In this document: piece by piece, positions 35,162-43,983 of the stretch
How positions within the stretch are numbered: position 1 is the first letter of the stretch
Layout: each line of letters begins with the position of its first letter
Assembly (NCBI RefSeq): GCF_001562015.1
Contig: NZ_LASA01000091.1
Span: 1-49,353 of the forward strand
Length of the DNA: 49,353 bases
Direction of reading: 5' to 3'
Source of the DNA: Endozoicomonas arenosclerae
Lineage (GTDB): Bacteria; Pseudomonadota; Gammaproteobacteria; Pseudomonadales; Endozoicomonadaceae
Program-made: the position numbers and the translations under genes
The notes under the pieces: generated by a model
Told to the model about the DNA's origin: nothing
Database searches by the model: none
Seen by the model: the letters and a program-made list of their open reading frames with translations, nothing else

Positions 35162-35180
35162 GGGCTACGCCCAAGAATGC

Positions 35181-35570
35181 TTACTCTGTGAGTTCCAGTC
35201 GGTTGCCTTCAGGGTCCAATACAACGCTTTCGTAATATCCGTCACCGGTTGTTCTTGGGCCATCGAGCACTTCAAACCCGTCTGTTGCCAGTTTTTTGGT
35301 CAAAGTGTCTACCTTTTCTTTGGAACCCAGTGACATGGCAAGGTGAATCAAGCCGGTGAACTGTTCGTAAATATTATCCTTTGACTCCGGAATGCAGGGC
35401 ATATTCATCAGCTCAAGACGGGCGCCTTCACTAAAAGTCAGAAAGTATGAGCTAAAACCTTTGTGCTCATTGATGTACTTGTCTGATGCCTGGGCATTGA
35501 AATAGGTTTCAAAAAACTGTTTGTGCTTTTCAAGGTCTTTGGACCAGATGGCTACATGCTCGATTTTCAT
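35181..35570 (-). CDS. VOC-family (glyoxalase/bleomycin-resistance-like) protein
   Basis: This 129-residue metalloprotein of the vicinal-oxygen-chelate superfamily has two babab modules. Likely metal ligands are the His in KIEHVAIW, the Glu in ARLELM, the His in GLIHLAMS and the Glu in NRLELTE. It could be a lactoylglutathione lyase-like enzyme, dioxygenase or fosfomycin-type protein; the sequence does not decide. ATG 35570 is chosen over GTG 35582 because GAGAAG precedes it. It lies 39 bp downstream of the DeoR gene and is probably co-transcribed. Confidence 0.85.
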   Translation of the reverse strand: MKIEHVAIWSKDLEKHKQFFETYFNAQASDKYINEHKGFSSYFLTFSEGARLELMNMPCIPESKDNIYEQFTGLIHLAMSLGSKEKVDTLTKKLATDGFEVLDGPRTTGDGYYESVVLDPEGNRLELTE

Positions 35571-35609
35571 ACTGCTTCTCACTGGTATTTTTGGCTGACA
35601 ACGTTTTCG

Positions 35610-36371
35610 TCAGGCGTCTAGAATCTCTATTTCCAACTCCCGATAGGCCGCAGTGGCTGAGGCGTTGGTAATAATCAGATCGATCGATTGAGTCTCAATG
35701 ACTTTAAAGGGGGCTCTGATATTCATTTTTTCATGGTGGACCAATACAGCCGTTTTGTCTGAGTTCTGTGTCATGGCCCTTTTGACTTCTGCTTCATGCT
35801 GGTTTTCTGCTGAAAGGCCAAATGCCAGCTCCAGCCCACAGGTACCCAAAATGGCAAGGTCGGCATGGCAATCTGAAATATCCATTACCGCTTTTGCTCC
35901 TGTGGCAATGCCTCCTGATTGAGATAACTTTCCTCCAATGAGCGTGGTCGAAATATCGAGCTCCAGAAGGGATGTGGCAATCAGGGGAGAAGGGGTGATG
36001 ACTTGCCCTGCAAACTGAAACTCAGCACTGTTTACCAAGTGAAATGTGGCACTGCCTCCATCCAGGTATAGTGTGTTCACACCTTGAAGTAAGGAAGGGA
36101 GCCAGTCATTTACTCTGGGTATCCAGCTTGTTTTGTCTTTTATGCGTTCTGAAACCGGTGCGTGTTTTTTGGTTATGGGCACGGCACCGCCTTTGACTCT
36201 CTTGAGAATCCCCGCATCCTCAAGTGCCATAAGATCTCTGCGGACGGTATCCAGAGAAACCCCGAGTTCAAGGGCAATGGTTTTTGCGACCAGCACCCTT
36301 TCCGTATTGAGTCTTTCTGTGATGAGCGCCTGACGGGTATCAGGACTGTTCAGATCAATTTGTCCAGACAT
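35610..36371 (-). CDS. DeoR-family transcriptional regulator
   Basis: This repressor of about 253 residues has the DeoR-type winged helix (GVSLDTVRRDLMALEDAGIL, then KRVKGGAVP). The C-terminal sugar-phosphate-binding DeoR domain shows the usual LDGGSAT, ITPSPLIA, LIGGKLS and ANGLELAFG-like blocks. DeoR members normally sense phosphorylated sugars and control a sugar-use operon; none is next door except the downstream VOC gene. ATG 36371 gives the family's usual N terminus; an upstream start at 36434 would add 21 unlikely residues. Two direct repeats lie just upstream and may be its operator. Confidence 0.88.
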   Translation of the reverse strand: MSGQIDLNSPDTRQALITERLNTERVLVAKTIALELGVSLDTVRRDLMALEDAGILKRVKGGAVPITKKHAPVSERIKDKTSWIPRVNDWLPSLLQGVNTLYLDGGSATFHLVNSAEFQFAGQVITPSPLIATSLLELDISTTLIGGKLSQSGGIATGAKAVMDISDCHADLAILGTCGLELAFGLSAENQHEAEVKRAMTQNSDKTAVLVHHEKMNIRAPFKVIETQSIDLIITNASATAAYRELEIEILDA

Positions 36372-36409
36372 AAAAGATTCCGGGTTCAATTTCTGGTTGC
36401 ATATTAGTT

Positions 36410-36442
36410 TGCATTTTCCTGCTTGTAAATGCATTTTTCTGC
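36410..36442 (-). promoter_or_regulatory. Direct repeats, candidate DeoR-family operator
   Basis: TGCATTTTCCTGC at 36410-36422 and TGCATTTTTCTGC at 36430-36442 are 12 of 13 identical and start 20 bp apart, about two helical turns. They lie 39-71 bp upstream of the regulator's ATG. DeoR-family proteins often bind direct repeats, so autoregulation is a reasonable inference. Confidence 0.5.
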
Positions 36443-36506
36443 AAAATAATGCGTATTATTTTCTTGTCAGGGCGGAGGCGTTGGTATTTCTGTAAATAGG
36501 CCAACG

Positions 36507-36535
36507 TTCCTGTATTGCAGGATGCGGGTTATAAT
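36507..36535 (+). promoter_or_regulatory. Candidate promoter upstream of proA
   Basis: A perfect TATAAT at 36530-36535 would place the transcript start about 120 bp before the proA GTG. The -35 at 17-bp spacing (TTCCTG) is poor, so the call rests on the -10. Confidence 0.35.
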
Positions 36536-36664
36536 GCCGCGCTCAGGAAATAGAGCGAAGACCATGAGTCACTATTTTCATGAAAAGCTATTGATCGGGG
36601 CATTCAGAAGGCTTGCTCTAGCAGAATAACCATTCTGTTGCAGGCCAGGTACAAGGAGCACGCA

Positions 36665-37927
36665 GTGACTGAACAGGTAACAGAGTACATGCATCAGCTG
36701 GGCAAGAAAGCCCGGGAAGCCAGTGCATGGGTGGCAAAAGCGGATACAGGTCTGAAAAACAAGGCTCTGCTGGCCATTGCCGCTGAGCTGGAAGCGACTC
36801 GACCGGCACTGCGTGAAGCCAATGCTGTTGATCTGGAAAACGGTCGCAGTCGTGGTCTGGATGCCGCTCTTCTGGATCGTCTGGAGCTGACTGATGCCCG
36901 GATTGATACCATGATTGAAAATCTCAATCAGGTGGCTACTCTGCCGGATCCAGTGGGCACTATTGATGACATGAAATACGTTCCCAGTGGTATTCAGGTA
37001 GGCAAAATGCGAGTGCCTTTGGGGGTGATTGGCATCATTTACGAGTCACGTCCCAATGTGACTATTGAAGCGGCCAGTCTCTGCCTGAAATCAGGAAATG
37101 CCGTCATTCTTCGTGGAGGCAGTGAGTCTATTGCTTCTAATCAGGCTATTGCCCGGTGTATCCAGAAAGGTCTTGCCTCTGAAGGATTGCCGGAAGCCGC
37201 CGTGCAGGTTGTAGAAACTACGGATCGTGAAGCCGTAGGCGCTCTTATCAGCATGCCAGAGTATGTGGATGTCATTGTTCCAAGAGGCGGCAAAGGCCTG
37301 ATTGAACGCATCAGTCGTGACGCCAGGGTGCCAGTGATCAAGCATCTGGATGGTATTTGCCATGTCTATATTGATGATCTGGCGGATCGTGAAAAAGCTA
37401 TTGCCATCGCAGTCAATGCCAAAACGCATCGCTACGGCGTTTGTAATGCCATGGAAACGTTACTGGTTAACAGAAAAGTCGCAAAAGAGCTGCTGCCTGA
37501 GCTGGCTTCCAGGTATCAGGAAATTGGCGTTGAACTCAGAGGCTGCCCTGAGGTCTGTGATATTGTCTCCGGTGCTCTGGCCGCGACTGAAGAAGACTGG
37601 CAGACAGAGTATCTGGCGCCGATTCTGGCCATCAAGGTGGTTGAAGATATGGCTGAGGCAATCAGTCACATTAATCGTTATGGTTCTCATCATACCGACT
37701 CGATCATTACCGAGAGCTACACCCGGGGTCGGGATTTCCTGAGGGAAGTGGATTCCAGCTCGGTGATGATCAATGCTTCAACCCGCTTTGCGGATGGCTT
37801 TGAGTATGGCTTGGGGGCTGAGATAGGTATTTCTACAGACAAGATTCATGCCCGTGGCCCCGTGGGGCTTGAAGGGCTGACGTCCCAGAAATATGTAGTA
37901 TTGGGCGACGGTCATATCCGGAAATAA
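36665..37927 (+). CDS. proA: Gamma-glutamyl phosphate reductase
   Basis: This enzyme reduces glutamyl-5-phosphate to glutamate semialdehyde with NADPH, the second step of proline synthesis. The roughly 420-residue sequence has [39 protein letters not shown] and the catalytic Cys260 in [15 protein letters not shown] 36665 is chosen because AAGGAG lies six bases upstream; TTG 36638 is an in-frame alternative without one. A strong terminator follows. proB is not adjacent. In Pseudomonas the next gene would be nadD, which is absent here. Confidence 0.95.
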   Translation: MTEQVTEYMHQLGKKAREASAWVAKADTGLKNKALLAIAAELEATRPALREANAVDLENGRSRGLDAALLDRLELTDARIDTMIENLNQVATLPDPVGTIDDMKYVPSGIQVGKMRVPLGVIGIIYESRPNVTIEAASLCLKSGNAVILRGGSESIASNQAIARCIQKGLASEGLPEAAVQVVETTDREAVGALISMPEYVDVIVPRGGKGLIERISRDARVPVIKHLDGICHVYIDDLADREKAIAIAVNAKTHRYGVCNAMETLLVNRKVAKELLPELASRYQEIGVELRGCPEVCDIVSGALAATEEDWQTEYLAPILAIKVVEDMAEAISHINRYGSHHTDSIITESYTRGRDFLREVDSSSVMINASTRFADGFEYGLGAEIGISTDKIHARGPVGLEGLTSQKYVVLGDGHIRK

Positions 37928-38015
37928 CGGATTGCCAAGCGCCGGGTGCTGATCAATGATCTCACCCCAAATCCCTGCATGAGTACCTAAGTACCCAATC
38001 AGGAAGCAATTCTAA

Positions 38016-38055
38016 CAAAAGCCTGTACAATTCATGTTCAGGCTTTTGGTTTTTA
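38016..38055 (+). terminator. Rho-independent terminator after proA
   Basis: A perfect 10-bp stem (CAAAAGCCTG at 38016-38025 with CAGGCTTTTG at 38039-38048), extended by an inner ACA:TGT pairing, is followed by GTTTTTA. It separates proA from the rsfS cluster, so rsfS needs its own promoter very close by or read-through. Confidence 0.8.
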
Positions 38056-38074
38056 TCGAGATCTAAATAGATAT

Positions 38075-38425
38075 ATGCAATCTGAACAACTGAAACAACT
38101 GGTCATTGATGCAATTGAAGAAATGAAAGGCAACGATATCTCCTGCCTGGATGTTTCTGAGCTGACCAGCGTAACCGACTACATGATCATTGCCAGCGGT
38201 ACTTCCAACCGCCACGTAAAATCTGTAGCCGACAATGTGATTGATAAGTGCAAGAAGAGCGGTGTTCGCCCTCTGGGTACTGAAGGTCAGGAAAAGTCCG
38301 ATTGGGTTCTGGTCGATCTGGGCGACGTTGTGATTCACGTTATGCTGCCAGCTACCCGTGCGTTCTACGATCTTGAACGTCTGTGGGAGCCCAGCGAGGA
38401 ACAGCAGGCTACCGAGCAGTCCTGA
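38075..38425 (+). CDS. rsfS: Ribosome silencing factor RsfS
   Basis: RsfS (YbeB/Iojap) binds ribosomal protein L14 on the large subunit and blocks joining of the small subunit when nutrients are scarce. The 116 residues show the family pattern: [31 protein letters not shown], then [23 protein letters not shown] and the Tyr/Leu-rich FYDLERLW end. Its stop codon overlaps the rlmH start (TGATG). Only 20 bp separate it from the proA terminator. Confidence 0.95.
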   Translation: MQSEQLKQLVIDAIEEMKGNDISCLDVSELTSVTDYMIIASGTSNRHVKSVADNVIDKCKKSGVRPLGTEGQEKSDWVLVDLGDVVIHVMLPATRAFYDLERLWEPSEEQQATEQS

Positions 38426-38892
38426 TGCGTGTTCGTCTGATCTCCGTTGGCTCTAAAATGCCAGGCTGGGTGGATGAAGGTTATAAGGAATACAGCCGTC
38501 GTCTGGGTTCAGATCTGAAGCTGGATCTGGTTGAGATTCCTTTGAATCGACGCAGCAAAGGCGCTGATGTTAACCGTCTTCAGGAAAAAGAAGCGGGGCA
38601 GATGTTGGCAGCGGTAGGCCAGGGAGACCTGGTGGTGACTATGGAGATCAAGGGGAAACCCTGGTCCACTGAAAAACTGGCAGACAATATGGGAGAGTGG
38701 ATGCACTCAGGCCGTAATGTCAGCCTTATGGTAGGGGGGCCGGAAGGTCTTCATGCCAGTGTTATGGCTCAGGCCGACCTTCGCTGGTCTTTGTCGCCAT
38801 TAACATTGCCGCACCCCCTGGTCCGGGTGGTCGTTGCTGAACAGGTATACAGAGCCTGGAGTATTCTCAAGAATCACCCCTATCATAAATAG
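38425..38892 (+). CDS. rlmH: 23S rRNA (pseudouridine-1915-N3)-methyltransferase RlmH
   Basis: This SPOUT enzyme methylates pseudouridine 1915 of 23S rRNA in the assembled ribosome. It is 155 residues, the normal length. Motifs are the N-terminal [16 protein letters not shown], the SAM knot [10 protein letters not shown], and the C-terminal [20 protein letters not shown]. The ATG at 38425 is fixed by the family N terminus and by the one-base overlap with rsfS, the usual arrangement. A weak hairpin (38891-38920) overlaps its end. Confidence 0.96.
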   Translation: MRVRLISVGSKMPGWVDEGYKEYSRRLGSDLKLDLVEIPLNRRSKGADVNRLQEKEAGQMLAAVGQGDLVVTMEIKGKPWSTEKLADNMGEWMHSGRNVSLMVGGPEGLHASVMAQADLRWSLSPLTLPHPLVRVVVAEQVYRAWSILKNHPYHK

Positions 38893-39291
38893 ACACTGCT
38901 ATGAACGACAGGTAGTGTCTGTTTAGATGCACTGGAAATCTCTCTGCACAGCTCAGTGAGAAGTATCTTGATGTGGTGGTGGGAACCCTTTCCAGTTTAT
39001 GGCTACGGATGAATATCCCGACAGCCATACGCTGGGGCTGTTCATCCAGGTTATGGGAGCGGCCTTCGAAATCTAAGATAACTGTATTTACAGAGTAAAG
39101 TGAAAGAAAAAAGCCTTTGGCGGTCTTGATCAGAATAAAGGCCAAACAATATCGTTTTCACAGTAAACAGCCATAAGTCGAAATACAGCCTCAACACTCA
39201 CTATGAAAATAGTTGTTGTCCCTGGTAAAGCTGTATTTTCATGATAAAGAATTGAATAAGTGAAGAAAGCAATGCTTTCTCGGTAAAACAG
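38893..39291. other. Intergenic region between rlmH and mrdA
   Basis: This 399-bp region begins with an imperfect hairpin (AGACACT at 38891-38897 with AGTGTCT at 38914-38920, extended by G:T pairs) that lacks a T run. The rest is AT-rich with no convincing frame or ribosome site. In most relatives mrdA follows rlmH far more closely, so a promoter for mrdA-rodA probably lies here, though none is clear. Confidence 0.4.
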
Positions 39292-41157
39292 ATGCCGGTG
39301 AATACCCTAAAGGACCATAAAGCAGAGCAACGGATTGTCAGTATTCGGGTCTGGTTGGCACTGGTCTTCATGATCCTGTTGGTCATGGTGCTGGTATCCA
39401 GACTTTTTTATCTCCAGGTGGTCAAATACGATGAGCTGGCCACCCAGTCTGAAGAAAATCGTGTCCTTCTGCAGACTGTCCCTCCGGTACGTGGACTGAT
39501 TTATGATCGCAATGGCAACTTGTTAGCCACTAACCGTTCCAGTAAAACTCTGGCAATTGTTCGTGAGCGTGTAGAGGATATTGATCAGCTGCTTGAGGAT
39601 ATTGCCCGGCTGATTCCTATCTCTGAGTACGAACACAATCGCTTCCTTCAGCAAATCAAACGACGCAGGCCCTTTGAGTCAGTGCCGCTCAAATTCCGTT
39701 TGAATGATGAGCAAGTAGCTCTGGTCGCTGTAAACCAGTTTCGTCTGCCGGGTGTTGAGATTAATGCCGAGCTGGTTCGTGAATATCCGGAAGGCAGTTC
39801 CTTTGCCCATAGCGTGGGCTATGTAGGGCGTATTAATGATCGGGAATTGAAAAACCTTGACCCGGCACTTTATACCGGCACCTACACCATAGGTAAGATT
39901 GGTCTGGAGCGCTTTTACGAGCGCATACTCTTGGGTAAGCCGGGCTATCAGGAAGTTGAAGTCAATGCTCGCGGACGTGTGACCCGTGTGTTGAGTCGGG
40001 TTAACCCTTCTCCGGGCAAGGATCTGCACCTTTATATCGATACCGACCTGCAAAACGCAGCCATCAAGGCTATGAAAGGGCGAAGAGGCTCTGTTGTTGC
40101 ACTGGATCCCAAGACTGGTGGTGTTATGGCTATGGTCAGCAACCCCGCATTTGATCCTAACCTGTTTGTCACCGGTATTGATTACGCCACCTTTAATGAT
40201 CTCAATACGGATATTGAAAGACCTCTTTATAACCGTGCGACGTTGGGTGAGTATCCGCCGGCTTCCACCATCAAGCCGCTGGTAGCACTGGGGCTTTTGT
40301 CTAATGATGTTGTTGAGAGAGATGACAAAATTTACGACAAAGGTTGGTTCCAGCTGCCTGGCAGTGATCACCGTTTCCGTAACTGGAATCGCCGGGGTGA
40401 TGGCTGGATTGACTTGAAGCAGGCTATTATGCGATCCAACGATACTTTTTTCTATAACATGGCGGGAAAAATAGGGATTGATCGCCTCCATGATTTTCTC
40501 AGTCAATTCGGAATGGGTCGCAAGACCGGAATTGATATACACGAGGAAAGAATTGGGCTTCTTCCTTCAAGAGAGTGGAAGCGTGGTGCTTATGGTCAGC
40601 CCTGGTATCCCGGTGAAACCGTAATTGCCATCATTGGTCAGGGCTACATGCTGACTACTCCGATGCAGCTTGCCGAATCAGTCACTTTGATTGCTAACCG
40701 GGGCAAGCATGTTCAGCCTCGTTTGGTGAAAGAAGACATCCCTGAGTTTCAGAGTCCGGAATGGGGTCATGACATTGAACTGGATGATCGTGACTGGGAC
40801 TTTGTGATCGACGGAATGGAGAAGGTGGTCAGCTACAACCGGGGAACAGCCTACTGGCGGATTGGTCGTGGTTTGAAATATCGGACGGCAGGCAAGACGG
40901 GTACGGCTCAGGTTGTCAGTATTCCACAGGGCGAAGAGTACGACGCTGAGAAACTCAAGGAGTTCCAGCGGGACCACAGTTTGTTTGTGGCCTTTGCTCC
41001 CATCGAAGACCCGCAGATAGCGGTAGCCGTGGTACTGGAAAACAATAATGGTGCTGCCAACGTTGCCCGAGACATTATGGATTACTACCTTCTTCCAAAA
41101 TTGGAAAAAGCTAAGCAGGAAACAGCCCGTGCTGAAAACAAGAGGACTGCGCAATGA
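39292..41157 (+). CDS. mrdA: Penicillin-binding protein 2, elongation transpeptidase
   Basis: This is the class B PBP of the rod (elongasome) complex. It cross-links peptidoglycan in the periplasm together with RodA. The 621 residues have an N-terminal cytosolic stretch, one membrane anchor at about 20-42 and a pedestal region (RGLIYDRNGNLLATN). The transpeptidase domain carries Ser325 in PPASTIKP, the SxN motif at 382-384 (SND) and KTG at 535-537. Length is typical. It overlaps rodA by ATGA. It is a likely target of mecillinam-type beta-lactams (family knowledge). Confidence 0.95.
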   Translation: MPVNTLKDHKAEQRIVSIRVWLALVFMILLVMVLVSRLFYLQVVKYDELATQSEENRVLLQTVPPVRGLIYDRNGNLLATNRSSKTLAIVRERVEDIDQLLEDIARLIPISEYEHNRFLQQIKRRRPFESVPLKFRLNDEQVALVAVNQFRLPGVEINAELVREYPEGSSFAHSVGYVGRINDRELKNLDPALYTGTYTIGKIGLERFYERILLGKPGYQEVEVNARGRVTRVLSRVNPSPGKDLHLYIDTDLQNAAIKAMKGRRGSVVALDPKTGGVMAMVSNPAFDPNLFVTGIDYATFNDLNTDIERPLYNRATLGEYPPASTIKPLVALGLLSNDVVERDDKIYDKGWFQLPGSDHRFRNWNRRGDGWIDLKQAIMRSNDTFFYNMAGKIGIDRLHDFLSQFGMGRKTGIDIHEERIGLLPSREWKRGAYGQPWYPGETVIAIIGQGYMLTTPMQLAESVTLIANRGKHVQPRLVKEDIPEFQSPEWGHDIELDDRDWDFVIDGMEKVVSYNRGTAYWRIGRGLKYRTAGKTGTAQVVSIPQGEEYDAEKLKEFQRDHSLFVAFAPIEDPQIAVAVVLENNNGAANVARDIMDYYLLPKLEKAKQETARAENKRTAQ

Positions 41158-42302
41158 CCGGCCAGGATTTTGTTCGCCAGCTTGATGAAGGACAGGGCTT
41201 CCACAAGGCTCCGGACTGGTCGGAGCGTTTGCATATCGACTTTATGCTCATTGGCTTTCTGGCCATTGTCTGTGGGGCAGGCCTGTTTGTTCTCTACAGC
41301 GCCAGTGGGCAGGATATGAGCATTGTCATTCGACAAGCGGTTTATATGCTCATTGGCTTTGTCGGCATGATTATCATTGCCCAGTTCTCTCCCCGTCTTT
41401 TGATGCGATTGTCGCCCTGGATTTATATCGGAGGTGTCATTCTTCTGGTTGCCGTTCTGGTCATGGGAATCCACTCCAAGGGGGCCCAACGCTGGATTCA
41501 ATTACCTTTTATTCGCTTTCAGCCTTCTGAAATCATTAAGCTGATTATGCCGATTGTTGTGGCTACCTATCTTTCCAGACGGCAGTTGCCGCCTTCCTTG
41601 AAAGATATTGTTGTTGTATTGGTCATGATTGGTATTCCGGTAGTCCTCATTGCCAAGCAGCCTGACCTGGGCACCTCACTTTTGATTGGTGCGTCAGGAA
41701 TGTTTGTATTGCTGCTGGCAGGTTTGCGCAAACGACTGATCTTTTCTGCCATTATGCTGGCGGTTCCCTCCATCTGGGGCTTCTGGCATTTTGTAATGTT
41801 GAATTATCAGAAACAACGGGTACTTACTTTTCTCAATCCTGAGAGTGATCCATGGGGAGCTGGCTGGAATATCATTCAGTCGAAAATTGCTATTGGCTCC
41901 GGTGGGTTATACGGAAAAGGCTGGTTGCTGGGGACTCAGTCGCATCTGGACTTTCTACCTGAAAGTCATACCGACTTTATTATTGCCGTTCTGGCCGAAG
42001 AGTTTGGGCTTATGGGCTGTCTAGTCCTGTTGGCACTTTATGCTCTGATCTTAGGTCGAGGCTTGTTTATTACCCTCAAAGCACAGACCCTGTTTGGCAG
42101 GCTTCTGGCAGGTAGTATTACTCTGACGTTTTTTGTCTATATCTTCGTCAACATTGGTATGGTGAGCGGGCTACTTCCGGTCGTGGGGGTTCCACTACCA
42201 CTGGTCAGCCGGGGAGGTACTTCACTGGCAACCCTGATGGCAGGTTTTGGTATTCTGATGTCCATTCATACCCACAAAACATTTCTGGGGCAAAGCCGAT
42301 AA
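41154..42302 (+). CDS. rodA: Rod-shape-determining glycosyltransferase RodA
   Basis: This SEDS-family membrane protein polymerises lipid II for lateral wall growth with PBP2. The 382 residues form about ten membrane helices. Conserved SEDS stretches include GAQRWIQLPFIRFQPSEIIKL, KQPDLGTSLLI, a loop with LPESHTDFIIAVLAEEFG, and the C-terminal PLPLVSRGGTSL. It starts within the mrdA stop codon. A 12-bp inverted repeat follows it. Confidence 0.96.
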   Translation: MTGQDFVRQLDEGQGFHKAPDWSERLHIDFMLIGFLAIVCGAGLFVLYSASGQDMSIVIRQAVYMLIGFVGMIIIAQFSPRLLMRLSPWIYIGGVILLVAVLVMGIHSKGAQRWIQLPFIRFQPSEIIKLIMPIVVATYLSRRQLPPSLKDIVVVLVMIGIPVVLIAKQPDLGTSLLIGASGMFVLLLAGLRKRLIFSAIMLAVPSIWGFWHFVMLNYQKQRVLTFLNPESDPWGAGWNIIQSKIAIGSGGLYGKGWLLGTQSHLDFLPESHTDFIIAVLAEEFGLMGCLVLLALYALILGRGLFITLKAQTLFGRLLAGSITLTFFVYIFVNIGMVSGLLPVVGVPLPLVSRGGTSLATLMAGFGILMSIHTHKTFLGQSR

Positions 42303-42310
42303 ATCTTGTT

Positions 42311-42344
42311 GAAGCCTTCTTTTCAGTTCTGGAAAGAAGGCTTC
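42311..42344. terminator. Perfect 12-bp hairpin after rodA
   Basis: GAAGCCTTCTTT at 42311-42322 pairs perfectly with AAAGAAGGCTTC at 42333-42344 around a 10-base loop. It begins nine bases after the rodA stop. It lacks a T tract, so it may act as a weak terminator or as a 3' stabilising structure. Confidence 0.5.
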
Positions 42345-42662
42345 TCAAGCCGTAGCTGTCATCATGAAAGTGCGACCCCGGATCTCTTGCGCTATTTTCA
42401 TGATTGAATCGATGGAATGCTTGGTTGTGAGTTCCATCGAATGGCAGCTTTCTCATATTGTATGTGTATGCAGTTTCAGAGATGACGGTTGGCATTGAGT
42501 GGGTCATCAGTGTGCTTGAGTTCTCTCCTGACAAACTTATTACACAGGCACGCTAGTTGTCTCTTTTTGTCTGCTGTAGAGTAAGCATTATCCCGTATGG
42601 CGTTTTATGAGCTATCGGCATTCAGGAAAACGGATATCCAGAGTAGTAGCAGGGGGATGAAT
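42345..42662. other. rodA-mltB spacer with two inverted repeats
   Basis: Two 9-bp inverted repeats lie in tandem: ATCATGAAA (42361-42369) with TTTCATGAT (42396-42404), and TCGATGGAA (42409-42417) with TTCCATCGA (42432-42440). They could be operator sites or a structured leader for mltB. No gene is seen here. Upstream in-frame codons of mltB from 42597 lack a ribosome site. Confidence 0.4.
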
Positions 42663-43760
42663 ATGGCTTTAATGGAAAAAAGATTTTTAAAACTGCAGTC
42701 GCTTCGGCTTATGGCTGCAGGCGCGGTAATCAGCGGCTGTCTTATGGCAGGCTCAGCTATAGCTGCTGACGCTGAAAAAACCGTAAGCAAAAAACCGGAT
42801 TATGCTCTTCAGCCTGAAGTGAAGGCGTTTATCGATGATCTGGTAAAGAATGAAAAGTTTTCTCGTCAGGAGCTGCAGGACGTTCTGGGTAAGGCTAACA
42901 AGTCTGACCGGGTGCTGGAGTTAATCAGCCGACCCGCAGAGAAGCGTCTGGAATGGAAAGGCTATCGCAAGATTTTCATGACCCAGGAGCGGATCGATCG
43001 AGGAGTGACCTTTTGGGGTGCTCACGAGAAGACTTTGTCGAGAGTTGAAAAAGAGTACGGTGTACCGGCTCATATCATCGTCGCTATTATCGGTGTAGAA
43101 ACCTACTATGGCCGACAGACCGGTGGGTTCAAGGTTCTGGATGCGTTGTCCACTCTGAGCTTTGATTACCCTCCTCGCAGCAAGTTTTTCACTAAACAGT
43201 TGAAAGAGTTCCTGATCCTGGCACGTGAGCAGAAACTGGATGTCTCTGAACTGACCGGTTCCTATGCCGGCGCTATGGGGATTCCCCAGTTCATGCCATC
43301 AAGCTATCGGGCTTATGCCGTGGACTATACCGGTGACGGACAATCCAACATTTGGAAGCAGGAAGAAGACGCTATTGCCAGTGTTGCCAACTACCTGCGG
43401 GAGAATGGCTGGAAAGCCGGCAAGCCTATTGCCAGCAAGGCGAAAGTGACCGGAACCAAGTATGAGAAAGCAGTTTCTGACTCTGTCAGACCCAAGAAAA
43501 CCCTGAAACAGCTGGAAGGTTCTGGCTGGCGGCCTGTAGCTGTGTTGCCTGAGGCTTCCAAGGCTGCAGCGTTCAAGCTGGAGGGTGACAAGGGAGCAGA
43601 GTACTGGTTGGGAATGCATAACTTTTATGTCATCACCACCTATAACCGCAGCAAACTCTATGCTATGGCCGTTTATCAGCTGGCAAGAGATGTAAAATCC
43701 AGCTATAAAACATCAGTGCCAAAGTCTGGGAAGACGGTTGCCGAAAAGAAACCTCTATAA
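42663..43760 (+). CDS. mltB: Lytic murein transglycosylase B
   Basis: This GH103 lytic transglycosylase cleaves peptidoglycan glycan strands to 1,6-anhydro ends in the periplasm. The protein is about 365 residues. The N-terminal signal contains ISGC, a possible lipobox, followed by an AIAA-type cleavage region, so it may be lipid-anchored or soluble. The catalytic Glu146 is in IGVETYYGRQTGG, and SYAGAMGIPQFMPSSY is the family signature. ATG 42663 is chosen because AGGGGG lies six bases upstream. An Ala/Lys-rich tail ends the protein. Gene order matches Pseudomonas, where sltB1 holds this place. Confidence 0.94.
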   Translation: MALMEKRFLKLQSLRLMAAGAVISGCLMAGSAIAADAEKTVSKKPDYALQPEVKAFIDDLVKNEKFSRQELQDVLGKANKSDRVLELISRPAEKRLEWKGYRKIFMTQERIDRGVTFWGAHEKTLSRVEKEYGVPAHIIVAIIGVETYYGRQTGGFKVLDALSTLSFDYPPRSKFFTKQLKEFLILAREQKLDVSELTGSYAGAMGIPQFMPSSYRAYAVDYTGDGQSNIWKQEEDAIASVANYLRENGWKAGKPIASKAKVTGTKYEKAVSDSVRPKKTLKQLEGSGWRPVAVLPEASKAAAFKLEGDKGAEYWLGMHNFYVITTYNRSKLYAMAVYQLARDVKSSYKTSVPKSGKTVAEKKPL

Positions 43761-43773
43761 TCTGAGTAGCCAT

Positions 43774-43803
43774 TCTCAGTGATTCGGTTCCGATTCACTG
43801 AGA
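43774..43803. repeat. Inverted repeat after mltB
   Basis: TCTCAGTGA (43774-43782) pairs with TCACTGAGA (43795-43803). After one mismatch the pairing extends by TCGG:CCGA. There is no T run, so this is a stable hairpin of uncertain role, probably at the 3' end of the mltB transcript. Confidence 0.5.
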
Positions 43804-43983
43804 GTAATATGACGATTCCGGGCTAAAGTGCCGCTTTTTCGCATCAGGCGTTAAAGCGGTTTTCTATTATGTAGAAGATGATTTTTTTATCATTCTTAAA
43901 CAGTTTCACACCGGTATCTATTAATGCACCGCCAGGGCTGGCTTTTGTGCCATTGACTGAATAATTTTAAAGCGCCTAATCGT

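Noticed and set aside
35109-35333. 74-codon + strand frame starting in the second mobile repeat
   Set aside because: It runs through the repeat into the antisense of the VOC gene; similar frames arise from this repeat by chance.
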